From Leifsonia shinshuensis (lineage in GTDB: Bacteria; Actinomycetota; Actinomycetes; Actinomycetales; Microbacteriaceae): DNA of 64,000 bases. Every line of letters starts with the position of its first letter. Position 1 is the first letter of the stretch. Position numbers and translations under genes: made by a program. Shown here in pieces: positions 52,310 to 61,622 of the stretch. The notes beneath the pieces were generated by a model. It was not told where the DNA came from and ran no database searches. It saw only the letters and a program-made list of their open reading frames with translations. The stretch is from positions 3,720,001 to 3,784,000 of the forward strand of contig NZ_JACCFL010000001.1 of the NCBI RefSeq assembly GCF_013410375.1, in the 5' to 3' direction.

Positions 52310-52945
52310 ATGCCCCACCCCGCCCGATTCGTCTTCGTCGGTGACTCGATCACCGACTGCGGCCGCGATCGGAGCGACCCCGCGTCGCTCGGCGAGGGCT
52401 ACGTCCGCCACATCGCGGACGCCCTCGCCGGGCACGCCGGCGGCGCCGGGGACGCCGAGGTGCGCAACCTCGGCGTCTCCGGCGACCGCGCCGTCGACCT
52501 CGAGGCCCGCTGGGCCGCCGAGGTCCTGCCGGCCCAGGCCGACGTCCTCACGCTCTACGTCGGCGTCAACGACATGTGGCGGCGCTTCGACAGCGACGAC
52601 CCGACCAGCGCGGCCGACTTCGAGGCGACCCTGCGCCGCCTGCTCGACGCGCTGCCCTCGCCGCGCCCGCGACTGCTCCTCATCGAGCCGTTCTTCCTGC
52701 CCGTCACGACCGACCAGGAGAGCTGGCTCGACGACCTCGACGGCAAGCGCGCCGCCGTGACCCGGGTCGCCGCCGACTACGGCGCCGCACTCGTCCGGCT
52801 GCACGACCCCATGACTTCAACGGCCCGCGACCAGGGCATCCCGGCGATCGCCCCGGACGGCGTCCACCCGACCCCCGCCGGGCACCGGATCATCGCCGAC
52901 GCGTGGCACGAGGCGGCCGCTCCGCTCGGCGGACTGCCGCGATGA
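52310..52945 (+). CDS. SGNH/GDSL-type esterase
   Basis: A 211-residue cytoplasmic SGNH hydrolase. Block I is FVGDSITDCG (Ser13), block II NLGVSGDRAVDL, block III YVGVNDMWRRF and block V APDGVHPTPAGH with the Asp and His. ATG follows GAGGAG and is 17 bases after the GH27 stop. Placed with an acetylxylan-esterase-like gene, it likely removes acetyl groups from imported oligosaccharides. Confidence 0.9.
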   Translation: MPHPARFVFVGDSITDCGRDRSDPASLGEGYVRHIADALAGHAGGAGDAEVRNLGVSGDRAVDLEARWAAEVLPAQADVLTLYVGVNDMWRRFDSDDPTSAADFEATLRRLLDALPSPRPRLLLIEPFFLPVTTDQESWLDDLDGKRAAVTRVAADYGAALVRLHDPMTSTARDQGIPAIAPDGVHPTPAGHRIIADAWHEAAAPLGGLPR

Positions 52946-53859
52946 CCGACGCCCCGTTCCCGGCCCTGCTCGGCACCGAGCCGCTGCCGACCCCCGACGA
53001 CTACGACGACTACTGGGCCGATGCCCTCGAGCGGGCGCGCCGGCACAGCGTCGCGCCGCGCGCCGTCCCCGTCGACACCCTGCTGACCACGATCGACGTC
53101 TTCGACTTCTCCTTCGCCGGCGCCGGCGGGCGCGCCGTCACCGGCTGGCTGCGACTCCCGCGGCACCGCGAGGGGACGATCCCCGCCGTCGTCCACGCGA
53201 ACGGCTACGGCGCCGGACGGCTCTCCCCGATCGACGACCTGACCTGGGCGTCCGCCGGCTACGCGGAGCTGATTGTGAACACGCACGGCCAGGGCGGCGG
53301 CAGCACCGGCCACCTCCTCGACGGCATCGAGGACCGCGAGCGCTATTACTACCGCGACGTGCTCGTCGACGGCGCCCGCGCCGTGGACGCGGTGCGGGAG
53401 CTCGACGTCGTCGACCCGTCGCGCGTCGCCATGATCGGCAACAGCCAGGGCGGCGGCATCGCGCTCGGCGTCGGCGCGCTCGCGAACGGCCTCGCGGCGG
53501 TGCTCGCCCAGTCGCCGTTCCTGACCGACGCGCCGACCGCACTGCGGCGGGCCGCGCAGGGGCCGTGGACCGAGCTGCGCGGCTACCTGACCGAGCGTCC
53601 GGAGCGCGCGGACGCGGTCGCCCGCACCCTCGCCTACGTCGACGGGGTCACCTCGGCGCGCCACGCGACCGCTCCCGGCTGGATCTCCGACGGGCTCGCC
53701 GACGACATCTGCCCGCCCGAGACGACGCGCACCGCGGTCGCGGCGTATGCGGCCCCCGTCGCGTTCCGGGAGTGGCCGGGCGCCGGGCACGAGTCCGGCG
53801 GCAGCGCGGACGTCGCTGCCGCGCTGCGCGTCCTGCGCCGGCAGTTCGCCGCCGGCTGA
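52942..53859 (+). CDS. Acetylxylan esterase-type alpha/beta hydrolase (CE7-like)
   Basis: A 305-residue alpha/beta hydrolase of the AXE1 type. Nucleophile Ser168 is in GNSQGGG, acid Asp254 or Asp255 in LADDICPPET, and His283 in GAGHESGG. The oxyanion region HANGYGAG and the NTHGQGGGSTGH loop fit the CE7 family. ATG overlaps the SGNH stop by four bases. CE7 enzymes deacetylate small oligosaccharides inside the cell. It ends at a bidirectional terminator. Confidence 0.9.
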   Translation: MTDAPFPALLGTEPLPTPDDYDDYWADALERARRHSVAPRAVPVDTLLTTIDVFDFSFAGAGGRAVTGWLRLPRHREGTIPAVVHANGYGAGRLSPIDDLTWASAGYAELIVNTHGQGGGSTGHLLDGIEDRERYYYRDVLVDGARAVDAVRELDVVDPSRVAMIGNSQGGGIALGVGALANGLAAVLAQSPFLTDAPTALRRAAQGPWTELRGYLTERPERADAVARTLAYVDGVTSARHATAPGWISDGLADDICPPETTRTAVAAYAAPVAFREWPGAGHESGGSADVAAALRVLRRQFAAG

Positions 53860-53889
53860 GGCTCACCGGCTGAGGCTTAACGGACTCCG

Positions 53890-53918
53890 GCCCGGCCCCG
53901 ACGATGTCGGGACCGGGC
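53890..53918. terminator. Bidirectional terminator between convergent operons
   Basis: A 13-base stem with one A/C mismatch (53890-53902 / 53906-53918) and a 3-base loop sits between the esterase stop (53859) and the binding-protein stop (53935), serving both strands. No strong T-run is present on either side. Confidence 0.75.
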
Positions 53919-53934
53919 CGGGCGTGTCAGGCGG

Positions 53935-55617
53935 CTACTTCTTGCTCTTGTCGTAGGCCGTCTGGAGCGTGCTCAGGTAGTCCTTGAGACCGAGCCCGTT
54001 GAAGCCGGCGACGTACGAGTTCCAGTCCGTGTCCAGGTTCTTCGAGCCGGTGATGAAGGCCAGCGCGTTCTGGGTCACGTAGTTGTCGATGTTCGTCTGC
54101 TCCGTGGCGACCTGCGTGGCCTTCGCCGCGTCCGGCCACACCTTCCAGGTCGGGTAGATCGAGCTGGTGTCCTCGTGGCCCTTGTACAGCTGGGTCGCCT
54201 GGAACAGCCGGCGCTCGTAGCCCGAGGGGTCGTAGATGTCGGTCGGCTCGACCTGCGCCCCGCGGAAGGCCGCGTTCTGGTTGTAGGTCGACAGCGCGCC
54301 CCACTGGACGGCGTTGGCGGCGTCCTGCGACAGCTGGAGGTTCTTGAACAGCGGCTTCTCGCTCGGGTCGAGCGCCTGGTCGCCGGCGGCGGGCTTGCCC
54401 CAGCCCTGGCCCTCCGGACCGAAGTTGCCGTCGAGCTGGCCCTCGTTGGTGAAGAGGTAGTCCACCATCTTGATCGCGGCGACCTGGTCGTTCTTCGATG
54501 CCTTGTTGGTCAGCAGGAACGTCGCGCCCGGCGTGCTCCCGAAGGCGTACGTCGCGAAGTTCGCCCCGTCCGGCCCGGTCAGCGGCGGCACCGCGTCGTA
54601 CTGCTTGTCACGGCCGTCCTTGGCGCCGGGGCTGACGAAGATGTACGGGTGCAGGGCGCTCGCGGCCCCGAGCAGCACCGGACCGGAATTGTTGCCCTCC
54701 TGAGCCAGCGCCGCCGGGTTCTGGGTGAAGGCGCCCTTGTCGATCAGGCCCGCGTCCCACAGCGACTTGATGTACTTCAGGCCCTCGCGCCAGCCGTCCT
54801 TGTTCGCCTGGATGTCGACCTTGCCCTTGTTGAGCACGGTCGTGGACTGGATGCCCTTGTCCGGGTTCTGCGGGTCGTAGATGAAGGCGTTCATGAAGAA
54901 CGGGATCAGCGTGTCGTGCGAGTCGCCGCTCAGCGGGATCTCGTCGGCCTTTCCATCGCCGTTCGGGTCGCCGTTCTTGAACGCCGTGAGGACCTTGGTC
55001 ATGTCGGCCGTGGTCTTCGGCATCTGGAGGCCCAGCTTCTTCAGCCAGTCGGTGTTGATCCAGAGCTTGGACGGGTACTGGATGTGCAGGGTCTGGGCGA
55101 GCTGCGGGAGGCCGTAGATCTTGCCGTCCGGCGAGGTCACCATCGCCTTGTAGTCCGGGTTGGTGTCGATCACCTTCTGGATGTTCGGCGCGTACTGCTT
55201 GATGAGGTCGTTCAGCGGCAGCGCGACGCCCTGCTGGGCGAGCTTCTCGACGTCCACCTGGTTGAACTGGTCCACCCACGGGATGAGGAGGAAGAGGTCG
55301 GGGTAGTCGCCGCTGGCCATCAGGATCTGGCGCTTCTCCGGCGCCACCGACGAGTCCTGCGTCGTGGTCTGCCAGGAGAACTTGATGTTGAACTTCTTCT
55401 CGAGCTGCTTGGTGAACGCGTTCGTCGCCAGGTCCTGGCCCGTGCCCTGCTGCGCGAAGACGGTGATCTTGGCGGTGCCGCCGATCTTATCGTCGGCGTT
55501 GGTCGGCGAGCTGGTGCAGGCCGTGATCGCCAGCAGCGCGAGACCGCTCGCCGCAGCGGTCAGCGTGCGGACGAGCCGCCGCCGCCGGCGGGCGTGACTG
55601 TCGGTGATGAGTGGCAT
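53935..55617 (-). CDS. ABC transporter oligosaccharide-binding lipoprotein (LplA/LipO-like)
   Basis: A 560-residue binding lipoprotein, longer than usual sugar-binding proteins and typical of the LplA group. A basic N-terminus, a hydrophobic core and the lipobox ITAC (Cys34) form the signal. The body contains a calcium-loop-like stretch GDPNGDGKADEIP. ATG follows AAAGGAGGAAAG. Third gene of a minus-strand operon after two permeases. It likely captures large galactosylated or fucosylated glycans prepared by the secreted GH27. Confidence 0.95.
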   Translation of the reverse strand: MPLITDSHARRRRRLVRTLTAAASGLALLAITACTSSPTNADDKIGGTAKITVFAQQGTGQDLATNAFTKQLEKKFNIKFSWQTTTQDSSVAPEKRQILMASGDYPDLFLLIPWVDQFNQVDVEKLAQQGVALPLNDLIKQYAPNIQKVIDTNPDYKAMVTSPDGKIYGLPQLAQTLHIQYPSKLWINTDWLKKLGLQMPKTTADMTKVLTAFKNGDPNGDGKADEIPLSGDSHDTLIPFFMNAFIYDPQNPDKGIQSTTVLNKGKVDIQANKDGWREGLKYIKSLWDAGLIDKGAFTQNPAALAQEGNNSGPVLLGAASALHPYIFVSPGAKDGRDKQYDAVPPLTGPDGANFATYAFGSTPGATFLLTNKASKNDQVAAIKMVDYLFTNEGQLDGNFGPEGQGWGKPAAGDQALDPSEKPLFKNLQLSQDAANAVQWGALSTYNQNAAFRGAQVEPTDIYDPSGYERRLFQATQLYKGHEDTSSIYPTWKVWPDAAKATQVATEQTNIDNYVTQNALAFITGSKNLDTDWNSYVAGFNGLGLKDYLSTLQTAYDKSKK

Positions 55618-55700
55618 GTGTCTTTCCTCCTTTGGAAATGCAGTGCGTAGGTGGTGCAAGTGGTGGGTCTGGGGGGATCCGGGGGCGGGCGTGCGCCCGC

Positions 55701-56651
55701 TCAGCCCTTGACGGATCCGATGAGGACGCCCTTGTTGAAGTACCGGGCGACGAAGGGGTAGATGACGAGGACGGGGACGCTCGTGATGACGATGAGCGAG
55801 TACTTCAGCAGGTTGACCAGCTCCTGGTTCTGCGCCTGCGCCGCCAGGTCGTTCGTGCCGCCGTTGGTGGCGTTGAGCACGAGGATGTTGCGGAGCACCA
55901 GCTGGAGCGGGAACAGGTCGGAGCTCTTCAGGTAGAGCAGGGCGTCGAAGAAGCCGTTCCACTGGCCGATCGCGTACATGAGCGCGATGACGGCGATCAG
56001 CGGCTTCGACAGCGGCAGCACGACGCTCCAGAGGAAGCGCAGGTCGCTCGCGCCGTCGAGCGATGCGGCCTCGACCAGCTCCTCGGGGATCGCCGACTTG
56101 AAGAAGGTGCGGGCGATGATGACCTGCCAGACCGCGATCGCCTGCGGGAGCAGCAGCGCCCAGCGGGTGTCGAGCATCCCGAGGTTCTGGACCACCATGT
56201 AGGTCGGGATCAGGCCGCCGCTGAACAGCATCGTGAACAGCAGCAGGGACATGATCACGTTGCGTCCCATGAAGGTCCGGCGCGAGAGCGGCCACGCGAT
56301 GCAGACGGTCAGCGTGGTGCTGATGAACGTGCCCGCGACCATGTAGAACAGCGAGTTCGCGTAGCCCAGGAGCACCTGCGGGTCGGCCAGAACCGTCTGG
56401 TAGCCCTTCAGCGTGAAGTCGACCGGCCAGAGGAACACCCGCCCGGCGGTCACGGCCTGGGGCGACGAGAACGAGCTGGCCACGATGAACAGCAGCGGCA
56501 GCAGCACGATGAGGACGGCCAGCGTCAGCCCGAGGTAGATGACGACCAGGAGCGCGCGGTCGGAGGCGGACTCCCGGATGCGGCGCGTCTTCTTGGCCGC
56601 CGTCGTCGGGCGGGTGCGCCGGCGCGCGGTCGGGCTCTCGATGGTTACCAC
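55701..56651 (-). CDS. Carbohydrate ABC transporter permease (LplC type)
   Basis: A 316-residue permease with six helices after a basic, Thr/Arg-rich N-terminus. The EAA loop is VEAASLDGASDLRFLWSVVLP and the end is YFNKGVLIGSVKG, standard for LplC. GTG at 56651 overlaps the LplB-type gene by seven bases and has GGAG upstream. No ATPase gene accompanies the set, so it must borrow a shared one. Confidence 0.95.
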   Translation of the reverse strand: MVTIESPTARRRTRPTTAAKKTRRIRESASDRALLVVIYLGLTLAVLIVLLPLLFIVASSFSSPQAVTAGRVFLWPVDFTLKGYQTVLADPQVLLGYANSLFYMVAGTFISTTLTVCIAWPLSRRTFMGRNVIMSLLLFTMLFSGGLIPTYMVVQNLGMLDTRWALLLPQAIAVWQVIIARTFFKSAIPEELVEAASLDGASDLRFLWSVVLPLSKPLIAVIALMYAIGQWNGFFDALLYLKSSDLFPLQLVLRNILVLNATNGGTNDLAAQAQNQELVNLLKYSLIVITSVPVLVIYPFVARYFNKGVLIGSVKG

Positions 56652-57646
56652 AGTCCACTCCCACTGATTCGCTTGGCCACCCAGTTCACGATGAGCAGCA
56701 GCACGAGATTGATCACAGAGTTGAAGAGGCCGACGGCGGTCGCCGTGCCGAAGTCGGCGTTGAGGATGCCCAGCTTGTAGACGTAGGTCGCGATGATCTC
56801 GGACTGGCCGAGGTTCAGCGGGTTCTGCAGCAGGAAGACCTTCTCGAACCCGATCGACATGATGTTGCCGACGCTCAGGATCAGCACGATCATCGCCGTG
56901 GGCAGGACGCCGGGGATGTCGACGTGCCAGATCTTGCGGAGCCGGGACGCCCCGTCGACCTTCGCCGCCTCGTACAGCGACGGGTCGATGCCGGACAGCG
57001 CGGCCATGTAGATCACCGCGGAGTAGCCGGCGGTCTGCCAGACGTCCGACCAGACGTAGATGTGCCGGAAGTAGTCGGGGTTGCCGAGGAAGTCGGGCGA
57101 CTGGACGCCGAAGAAGCCGAACACCTGGCTCAGCACGCCGAGGCGCGGGGCCATGATGAGGATCAGCATCGACACCACGACGACGGTCGAGATGAAGTAC
57201 GGCGCGTAGGTGACCATCTGGACGGTCTTCTGGAACCAGCGGTGCCGGACCTCGTTGAGCGCGAGGGCCAGGATGAGCGGGATGGGGAAGCTGGCCAGGA
57301 TCGCGTAGCCGGACAGGATCAGGGTGTTCTGGATCAGCGTCGGGAACACCGGGTTCTGGATCATCGTGGCGAAGTTGGCCCAGCCGGACCACGGGCTCCC
57401 CCAGACGCCGAGGACCGGGCTGTAGTCCTTGAACGCGATGATCGCGTTGGAGATCGGCACGTACTTGAAGATCACGAAGTACGCCAGCGGCAGGATCGTG
57501 AGCAGGTAGAGCTGCCAGTGCCGCCGGAGGGCGACCCGCCAGCGCTGACCGAGGGTCAGCCGGTTCCGCGGCACGCGCCTCGGGGTCGCCGCGGCGGGGA
57601 CCCGCGTGGCCGGCGGCGCCGGCGTCACCGGCGGTGCGCTCGTCAT
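56645..57646 (-). CDS. ABC transporter permease (LplB type)
   Basis: A 333-residue permease with six helices. A Pro/Ala-rich leader precedes LGQRWRVALRRHWQLYLLTI, the usual LplB opening, and the EAA loop reads YEAAKVDGASRLRKIWHVDIP. ATG at 57646 is chosen with GAAGG upstream. First gene of the importer operon, divergent from a ROK regulator across 261 bases. Confidence 0.95.
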   Translation of the reverse strand: MTSAPPVTPAPPATRVPAAATPRRVPRNRLTLGQRWRVALRRHWQLYLLTILPLAYFVIFKYVPISNAIIAFKDYSPVLGVWGSPWSGWANFATMIQNPVFPTLIQNTLILSGYAILASFPIPLILALALNEVRHRWFQKTVQMVTYAPYFISTVVVVSMLILIMAPRLGVLSQVFGFFGVQSPDFLGNPDYFRHIYVWSDVWQTAGYSAVIYMAALSGIDPSLYEAAKVDGASRLRKIWHVDIPGVLPTAMIVLILSVGNIMSIGFEKVFLLQNPLNLGQSEIIATYVYKLGILNADFGTATAVGLFNSVINLVLLLIVNWVAKRISGSGLW

Positions 57647-57732
57647 GAGGCCGCAACCTTCGTCATCGAAGACTCCCAACAAGAGATGATCCGGGTCCGC
57701 ACCGCGGGCCGGAGAGCGCCGCGAGGGGGTGG

Positions 57733-57766
57733 TCTATAGCAAAACCTATTTCTTTGCCGCTGTCAA
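57733..57766 (-). promoter_or_regulatory. Promoter of the LplBCA-type importer operon
   Basis: On minus an extended -10 TGCTATAGA (57741-57733) lies about 90 bases upstream of the first permease. TTGACA (57766-57761) is 22 bases further up, too distant for a classical pair, so it may instead be part of a repressor site resembling the TTGACA palindrome between GH95 and GH36. The region is visibly AT-richer than its surroundings. Confidence 0.5.
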
Positions 57767-57841
57767 TAATCTCCCCCCTCTGTGTTGGCTCACGCATGAT
57801 CGGACCGCCCTACTCCCTTGAAAACACACCGATCAATGGGA

Positions 57842-57871
57842 TTGAGAGTTACATCACGTTGGAAATAAGAT
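57842..57871 (+). promoter_or_regulatory. Promoter of the ROK regulator at 57908
   Basis: TTGAGA (57842-57847) and TAAGAT (57866-57871) are separated by 18 bases, each close to consensus, giving initiation about 30 bases upstream of the regulator start. Confidence 0.6.
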
Positions 57872-57907
57872 GCTCCCAAGCCCGCCGCGATACAGATCAG
57901 GTGCACG

Positions 57908-59101
57908 ATGACCGTGAGCATGTCCGAACACACAGCACGCCGACCCGTGCTGGGCACGGCGGCGTCGGCCGAGATATTCACGCGCATCATCACGCACGGC
58001 CCCGTCAGCCGGCTCGACATCGGCCGGCTCACCGGGCTGTCCCAGGCGAAGGTGACCAAGACGGTCAGCCCGCTCATCGCGGACGGCTTCGTCACGGTCG
58101 GCGAGCACGCCGAGCACGCCTTCCCCGGCCGGCCGGTTCGTCCGCTGAGCGTCGTGCCGCGCTCGATGATCGCCGTCGGGGTCAAGGTCAACGCCGACGA
58201 GATCTTCGCCGTCACGGTGAGCCTCGGCAACGAGGTGATCGGCTCCACCCGCCGCCGGCTGACCGGCCACGCTCCGGAGACCACGATCACCGCCATCGTG
58301 AAGTCGGTGACCGCGCTCGTCGACCAGCTCGGCGACGACGCGCGCTTCCTCACCGGCGTCGGCGTCTCGGTCTCCGGCGACATCGACACCGCCGACGGCA
58401 TCGTGCGCGACTCCCCGCTGCTCGGCTGGACGCACGTCCCGCTCGGCAGCCTGCTCTCCGAACGGCTCGGGCTCCCCGTCATCGTCGAGAACGACGTGCG
58501 GGCGCTGGCCAAGTCGGAGCAGTGGTTCGGCGTCGGGACGGACGCCGACTCGTTCGCCATCATCACGATCGGCGCGGGCATCGGCTGCGGGATCTACGTG
58601 AACGGCGACGTCGTCGTCGGCGCCCACGGCGTGGCCGGCGAGATCGGCCACCTCCCGCTCGGGCCCTCGGATGCGCTCTGCGTCTGCGGACGCAGGGGCT
58701 GCGTCGAGGCGGTCGCCTCCTCGCACGCCATCCGCGACGCCGTGTGCCAGGGGCACGACGACCCGACGCTCACCCTGGCCGACGCGATCCGCCTCGCGCA
58801 CGAGGGCGACCCGAGCGCGGTCGACGCGTTCGAGCGCGCGGGCACCGCGATCGGCGCCGCGGTCGCCACCACGGTGAACCTCTTCGGGCCGGAGGTGGTC
58901 GTGATCGCCGGCGAGGGCGTCATGGACTACGACCTCTACGAGCGCCGCTTCCGCGAGGAGTTCCTGGCGCACGTCTTCGGCACGGCGGCGAACTGCCGCC
59001 TGATCGTGCGGCGGCACACCTTCGTCGACTGGGCGCGCGGCGCCGCGGTCGCCGCGCTCCGCGAGGCCATCAGCGTCGCGCCGGGCGGCCCGTCCGACTG
59101 A
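57908..59101 (+). CDS. ROK family transcriptional regulator
   Basis: A 397-residue ROK repressor. The helix-turn-helix (about 30-80) includes VSRLDIGRLTGLSQAKVTKTV. The ROK domain has ENDVR, GEIGHLPL and the complete zinc motif CVCGRRGCVEAVAS. It is a paralogue of the regulator at 43618-44811, of identical length and with the same C-terminal HTFxDWARGAA signature. Divergent from the importer operon, it is likely its repressor, and the paralogue pair brackets the whole glycoside locus. ATG at 57908; another at 57920 is possible. Confidence 0.94.
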   Translation: MTVSMSEHTARRPVLGTAASAEIFTRIITHGPVSRLDIGRLTGLSQAKVTKTVSPLIADGFVTVGEHAEHAFPGRPVRPLSVVPRSMIAVGVKVNADEIFAVTVSLGNEVIGSTRRRLTGHAPETTITAIVKSVTALVDQLGDDARFLTGVGVSVSGDIDTADGIVRDSPLLGWTHVPLGSLLSERLGLPVIVENDVRALAKSEQWFGVGTDADSFAIITIGAGIGCGIYVNGDVVVGAHGVAGEIGHLPLGPSDALCVCGRRGCVEAVASSHAIRDAVCQGHDDPTLTLADAIRLAHEGDPSAVDAFERAGTAIGAAVATTVNLFGPEVVVIAGEGVMDYDLYERRFREEFLAHVFGTAANCRLIVRRHTFVDWARGAAVAALREAISVAPGGPSD

Positions 59102-59147
59102 GTCCGGCCGGGTCACGGCGGCCGACGGCGACCACTACTGTCGGACT

Positions 59148-60071
59148 ATGCGACTCGGAGTCCTCGATGTGGGATCGAACACCGTCCACCTTCTCGTCGT
59201 CGACGCGCACCCGGGCGCCCGGCCGCTCCCCGCGGCCACGCACAAGTCCGTGCTGCGCCTCATGCGCTACATCACCGCGGACGGCGCGATCAGCGCGGAG
59301 GGCGAGACGGCGATCCTGGAGGCGATCCGGTCGGCGGTGGAGGTCGGCCGCGCCGAGGGCATCGAGGAGCTGCTGCCGTTCGCGACCTCGGCGATCCGGG
59401 AGGCCGCCAACGGTCCCGCGATCCTGGCGCGGATACTCGAGGAGACCGGCGTCGACCTCCAGGTGCTCTCCGGCGAGGACGAGGCGCGGCTGACGTTCCT
59501 CGCCGTGCACCGCTGGTCGGGCTGGTCGGCCGGCTCGATCCTGCTGATGGACATCGGCGGCGGCTCGCTGGAGATCGCCGCGGGCGTCGACGAGTACCCG
59601 GACACGGCGGTGTCGCTGCCGCTCGGCGCCGGCCGCAGCACCATCGGGTTCCTGCACCAGGACCCGCCCACCGCCGACCAGCTCACGGCGCTCCGCGACC
59701 ACGCCAGGACGACGCTCGCGGACGCCGTCGGACGCTTCACCGACCGCGGGCCCGCGCACGTGATCGGCACCTCCAAGACCATCCGCTCGCTCGCCCGGCT
59801 GGCCGGCTCGACCGCGAGCGGACCGGGCGGGACGGAGCGCAGCCTGCTGCGCCGCTCCGAGCTCTCCGACTGGGTGCCGCGCCTGGCGCAACTGACGGCA
59901 GACGCGCGCACGGCGCTGCCGGGGATCACCGCCGACCGCACGTTCCAGATCGTCGCGGGCGGCGTGGTGCTGCGGGAGGCCATGCGCGCCTTCGACGTCC
60001 CCGTGCTAGAGGTGTGCCCGTGGGCGCTGCGCGAGGGCATCATCCTCCGCTACCTCGACCACCTCGAGTAG
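59148..60071 (+). CDS. Ppx/GppA phosphatase family protein
   Basis: A 307-residue exopolyphosphatase/guanosine pentaphosphatase of the short actinobacterial type with the ASKHA fold only. Motifs are [14 protein letters not shown] at the N-terminus, [21 protein letters not shown], and the phosphate loop [10 protein letters not shown]. The C-terminal HD-type domain of E. coli Ppx is absent. ATG start. It stands alone, 46 bases after the ROK gene, and likely acts in polyphosphate or (p)ppGpp turnover. Confidence 0.93.
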   Translation: MRLGVLDVGSNTVHLLVVDAHPGARPLPAATHKSVLRLMRYITADGAISAEGETAILEAIRSAVEVGRAEGIEELLPFATSAIREAANGPAILARILEETGVDLQVLSGEDEARLTFLAVHRWSGWSAGSILLMDIGGGSLEIAAGVDEYPDTAVSLPLGAGRSTIGFLHQDPPTADQLTALRDHARTTLADAVGRFTDRGPAHVIGTSKTIRSLARLAGSTASGPGGTERSLLRRSELSDWVPRLAQLTADARTALPGITADRTFQIVAGGVVLREAMRAFDVPVLEVCPWALREGIILRYLDHLE

Positions 60072-60084
60072 CCATCGCCGCGGG

Positions 60085-60750
60085 TCAGGGCTCCAGGCGC
60101 TCCACGCCGTCGAGGACGAGGTCGAGGCCGGTGGCGAACTCCTCGTCGTAGTCGTAGCCGGCCCGCGCGAGCTCGGCGACGACCTCCAGCAGGTACGGGA
60201 AGGCCAGCGCCAGCTCCGGCGGCACCGACTGCTCCTTCTCGGCGGCGACCCGCCCCGACTCCTCCGGGGTGTCGAACGGGAGCGTCTTCTCCTGCAGCGC
60301 GAAGCCGTAGACGTAGGCGTCGAGCACGGAGGTGACGTGCACGGTGGCGCGGAACGAGAAGCCGGCCTCGCGCAGGCAGCCCATCATCGCGTTGTGGGCC
60401 GCCAGGTTGGCCGGCCCCGGCCGCATGCGCGACTCCATCAGCCCGACGGCCCAGGGGTGCCGCCGCAGGGCGTTCCGCAGCGAGACCGCGCGGGCGCGCA
60501 GGGCGGGACGCCACGGGACGCCCGGCGCCCCGATCGCCGGCGGCTCGACCTCCGCCCAGACCAGGTCGACCATCCCGTCGATCAGCTCCTCCTTGTTGGC
60601 CACGTGCTTGTAGAGCGCCATCGGGACGACGCCGAGCTCGGCGGCGAGCGCGCGCATGGTCAGCGCGTCGAGCCCGCCGGCGTCGGCGCGCTCGAGCGCG
60701 CGGGCGAGCACGGCGTCGCGGGTCAGGCGCGGGCGCGCAGACTCCGGCAT
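60085..60750 (-). CDS. TetR family transcriptional repressor
   Basis: A 221-residue regulator. The helix-turn-helix (about 10-55, LTRDAVLARALERADAGGLDALTMRALAAELGVVPMALYKHV) is followed by a TetR_C-like ligand domain recognisable from LRRHPWAVGLMESR. ATG at 60750 with GGAG; the longer frame would run through the operators. It is divergent from a DUF4386 membrane gene across 128 bases holding two perfect palindromes, so it very probably represses both itself and that gene. Confidence 0.94.
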   Translation of the reverse strand: MPESARPRLTRDAVLARALERADAGGLDALTMRALAAELGVVPMALYKHVANKEELIDGMVDLVWAEVEPPAIGAPGVPWRPALRARAVSLRNALRRHPWAVGLMESRMRPGPANLAAHNAMMGCLREAGFSFRATVHVTSVLDAYVYGFALQEKTLPFDTPEESGRVAAEKEQSVPPELALAFPYLLEVVAELARAGYDYDEEFATGLDLVLDGVERLEP

Positions 60751-60787
60751 GGGCGTCTCCTTGGGTGGCAGGTCGGGCGCAGGGATA

Positions 60788-60837
60788 TTGACAAGGTGTA
60801 CGCCGTACACCTATCGTTCGGGTGTACACCGTACACC
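60788..60837 (+). promoter_or_regulatory. TetR-type double operator over the DUF4386 gene promoter
   Basis: TTGACA (60788-60793) and TATCGT (60812-60817) are spaced by 18 bases. The spacer is almost exactly the palindrome GGTGTAC-GCC-GTACACC (60795-60811). A second copy, GGTGTAC-ACC-GTACACC, lies at 60821-60837, 26 bases centre to centre, over the transcription start. Two bound dimers would fully block the promoter. Confidence 0.85.
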
Positions 60838-60878
60838 AGCCATCCTAAGCCACCACCCACCCGAAATCCGAGGCACCC

Positions 60879-61622
60879 ATGACCACCCTCACCACGGCCG
60901 CCGCGGCCACGGCCTCCGACCGCGTCGACCGCCGTCGCTCGCTCACCGCCGGCGTGCTCTTCCTCGTCACCTTCGTCTCTGCCATCGCCGGCGTGCTGCT
61001 CTACGCGCCGGTGCTGGACGACGCGCACTACGTGCTCGGCGCCGGGGAGGACACCCGCGTGCTGCTCGGCGTCCTCTGCGAGGCGGTGCTCATCGCCGCC
61101 AACCTCGGCACCGCGCTCGCGCTGTTCCCCGTCCTCCGTCGTCGCGCCGAGGGCCTCGCGCTCGGCTACGTCGTCGCGCGGGTCATGGAGTGCGTCTTCA
61201 TCGCGGTGGGGATGCTCTGCGTGCTCACCGTGGTCAGCCTCCGCCAGCACGCGGCCGCGATCGGGGACGCCGACGCCCTCGTCGCGTCGGCGCAGACGCT
61301 GGTCGCGCTGCGGAACTGGACCTTCCTGCTCGGCCCCGGCTTCGTCGCCGGGCTCGGCAACGGCGTCCTGCTCGGCTGGCTGCTGCTGCGCTCCGGCCTC
61401 GTGCCGCGTCCGATGGCGCTCGTCGGCATGGCCGGCGGCGCGCTCGTGGCGCTGTCCGGCGTCGGCGTGCTGTTCGGGCTGTGGAGCCAGGGCTCGCCGG
61501 TCTCCGCCGTCGCGACGCTGCCGGAGATCGTCTGGGAGGCGTTCCTCGGGGTGTACTTCGCTTTCGTGGGGTTCCGGGCGCACCGCCGCGGCGCCGCGCG
61601 GCCTCAGCCCTCGGCGGAGTGA
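60879..61622 (+). CDS. DUF4386 domain membrane protein
   Basis: A 247-residue integral membrane protein with about six helices, resembling DUF4386. Recognisable features are the N-terminal GVLFLVTFVSAIAGVLLY helix and the central YVVARVMECVFIAVGML and LLGPGFVAGLGNGVLLGWLL helices. ATG start. Controlled by the adjacent TetR repressor, it may respond to a small hydrophobic compound. It overlaps the convergent ATPase gene by 19 bases. Function of the family is unknown. Confidence 0.85.
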   Translation: MTTLTTAAAATASDRVDRRRSLTAGVLFLVTFVSAIAGVLLYAPVLDDAHYVLGAGEDTRVLLGVLCEAVLIAANLGTALALFPVLRRRAEGLALGYVVARVMECVFIAVGMLCVLTVVSLRQHAAAIGDADALVASAQTLVALRNWTFLLGPGFVAGLGNGVLLGWLLLRSGLVPRPMALVGMAGGALVALSGVGVLFGLWSQGSPVSAVATLPEIVWEAFLGVYFAFVGFRAHRRGAARPQPSAE

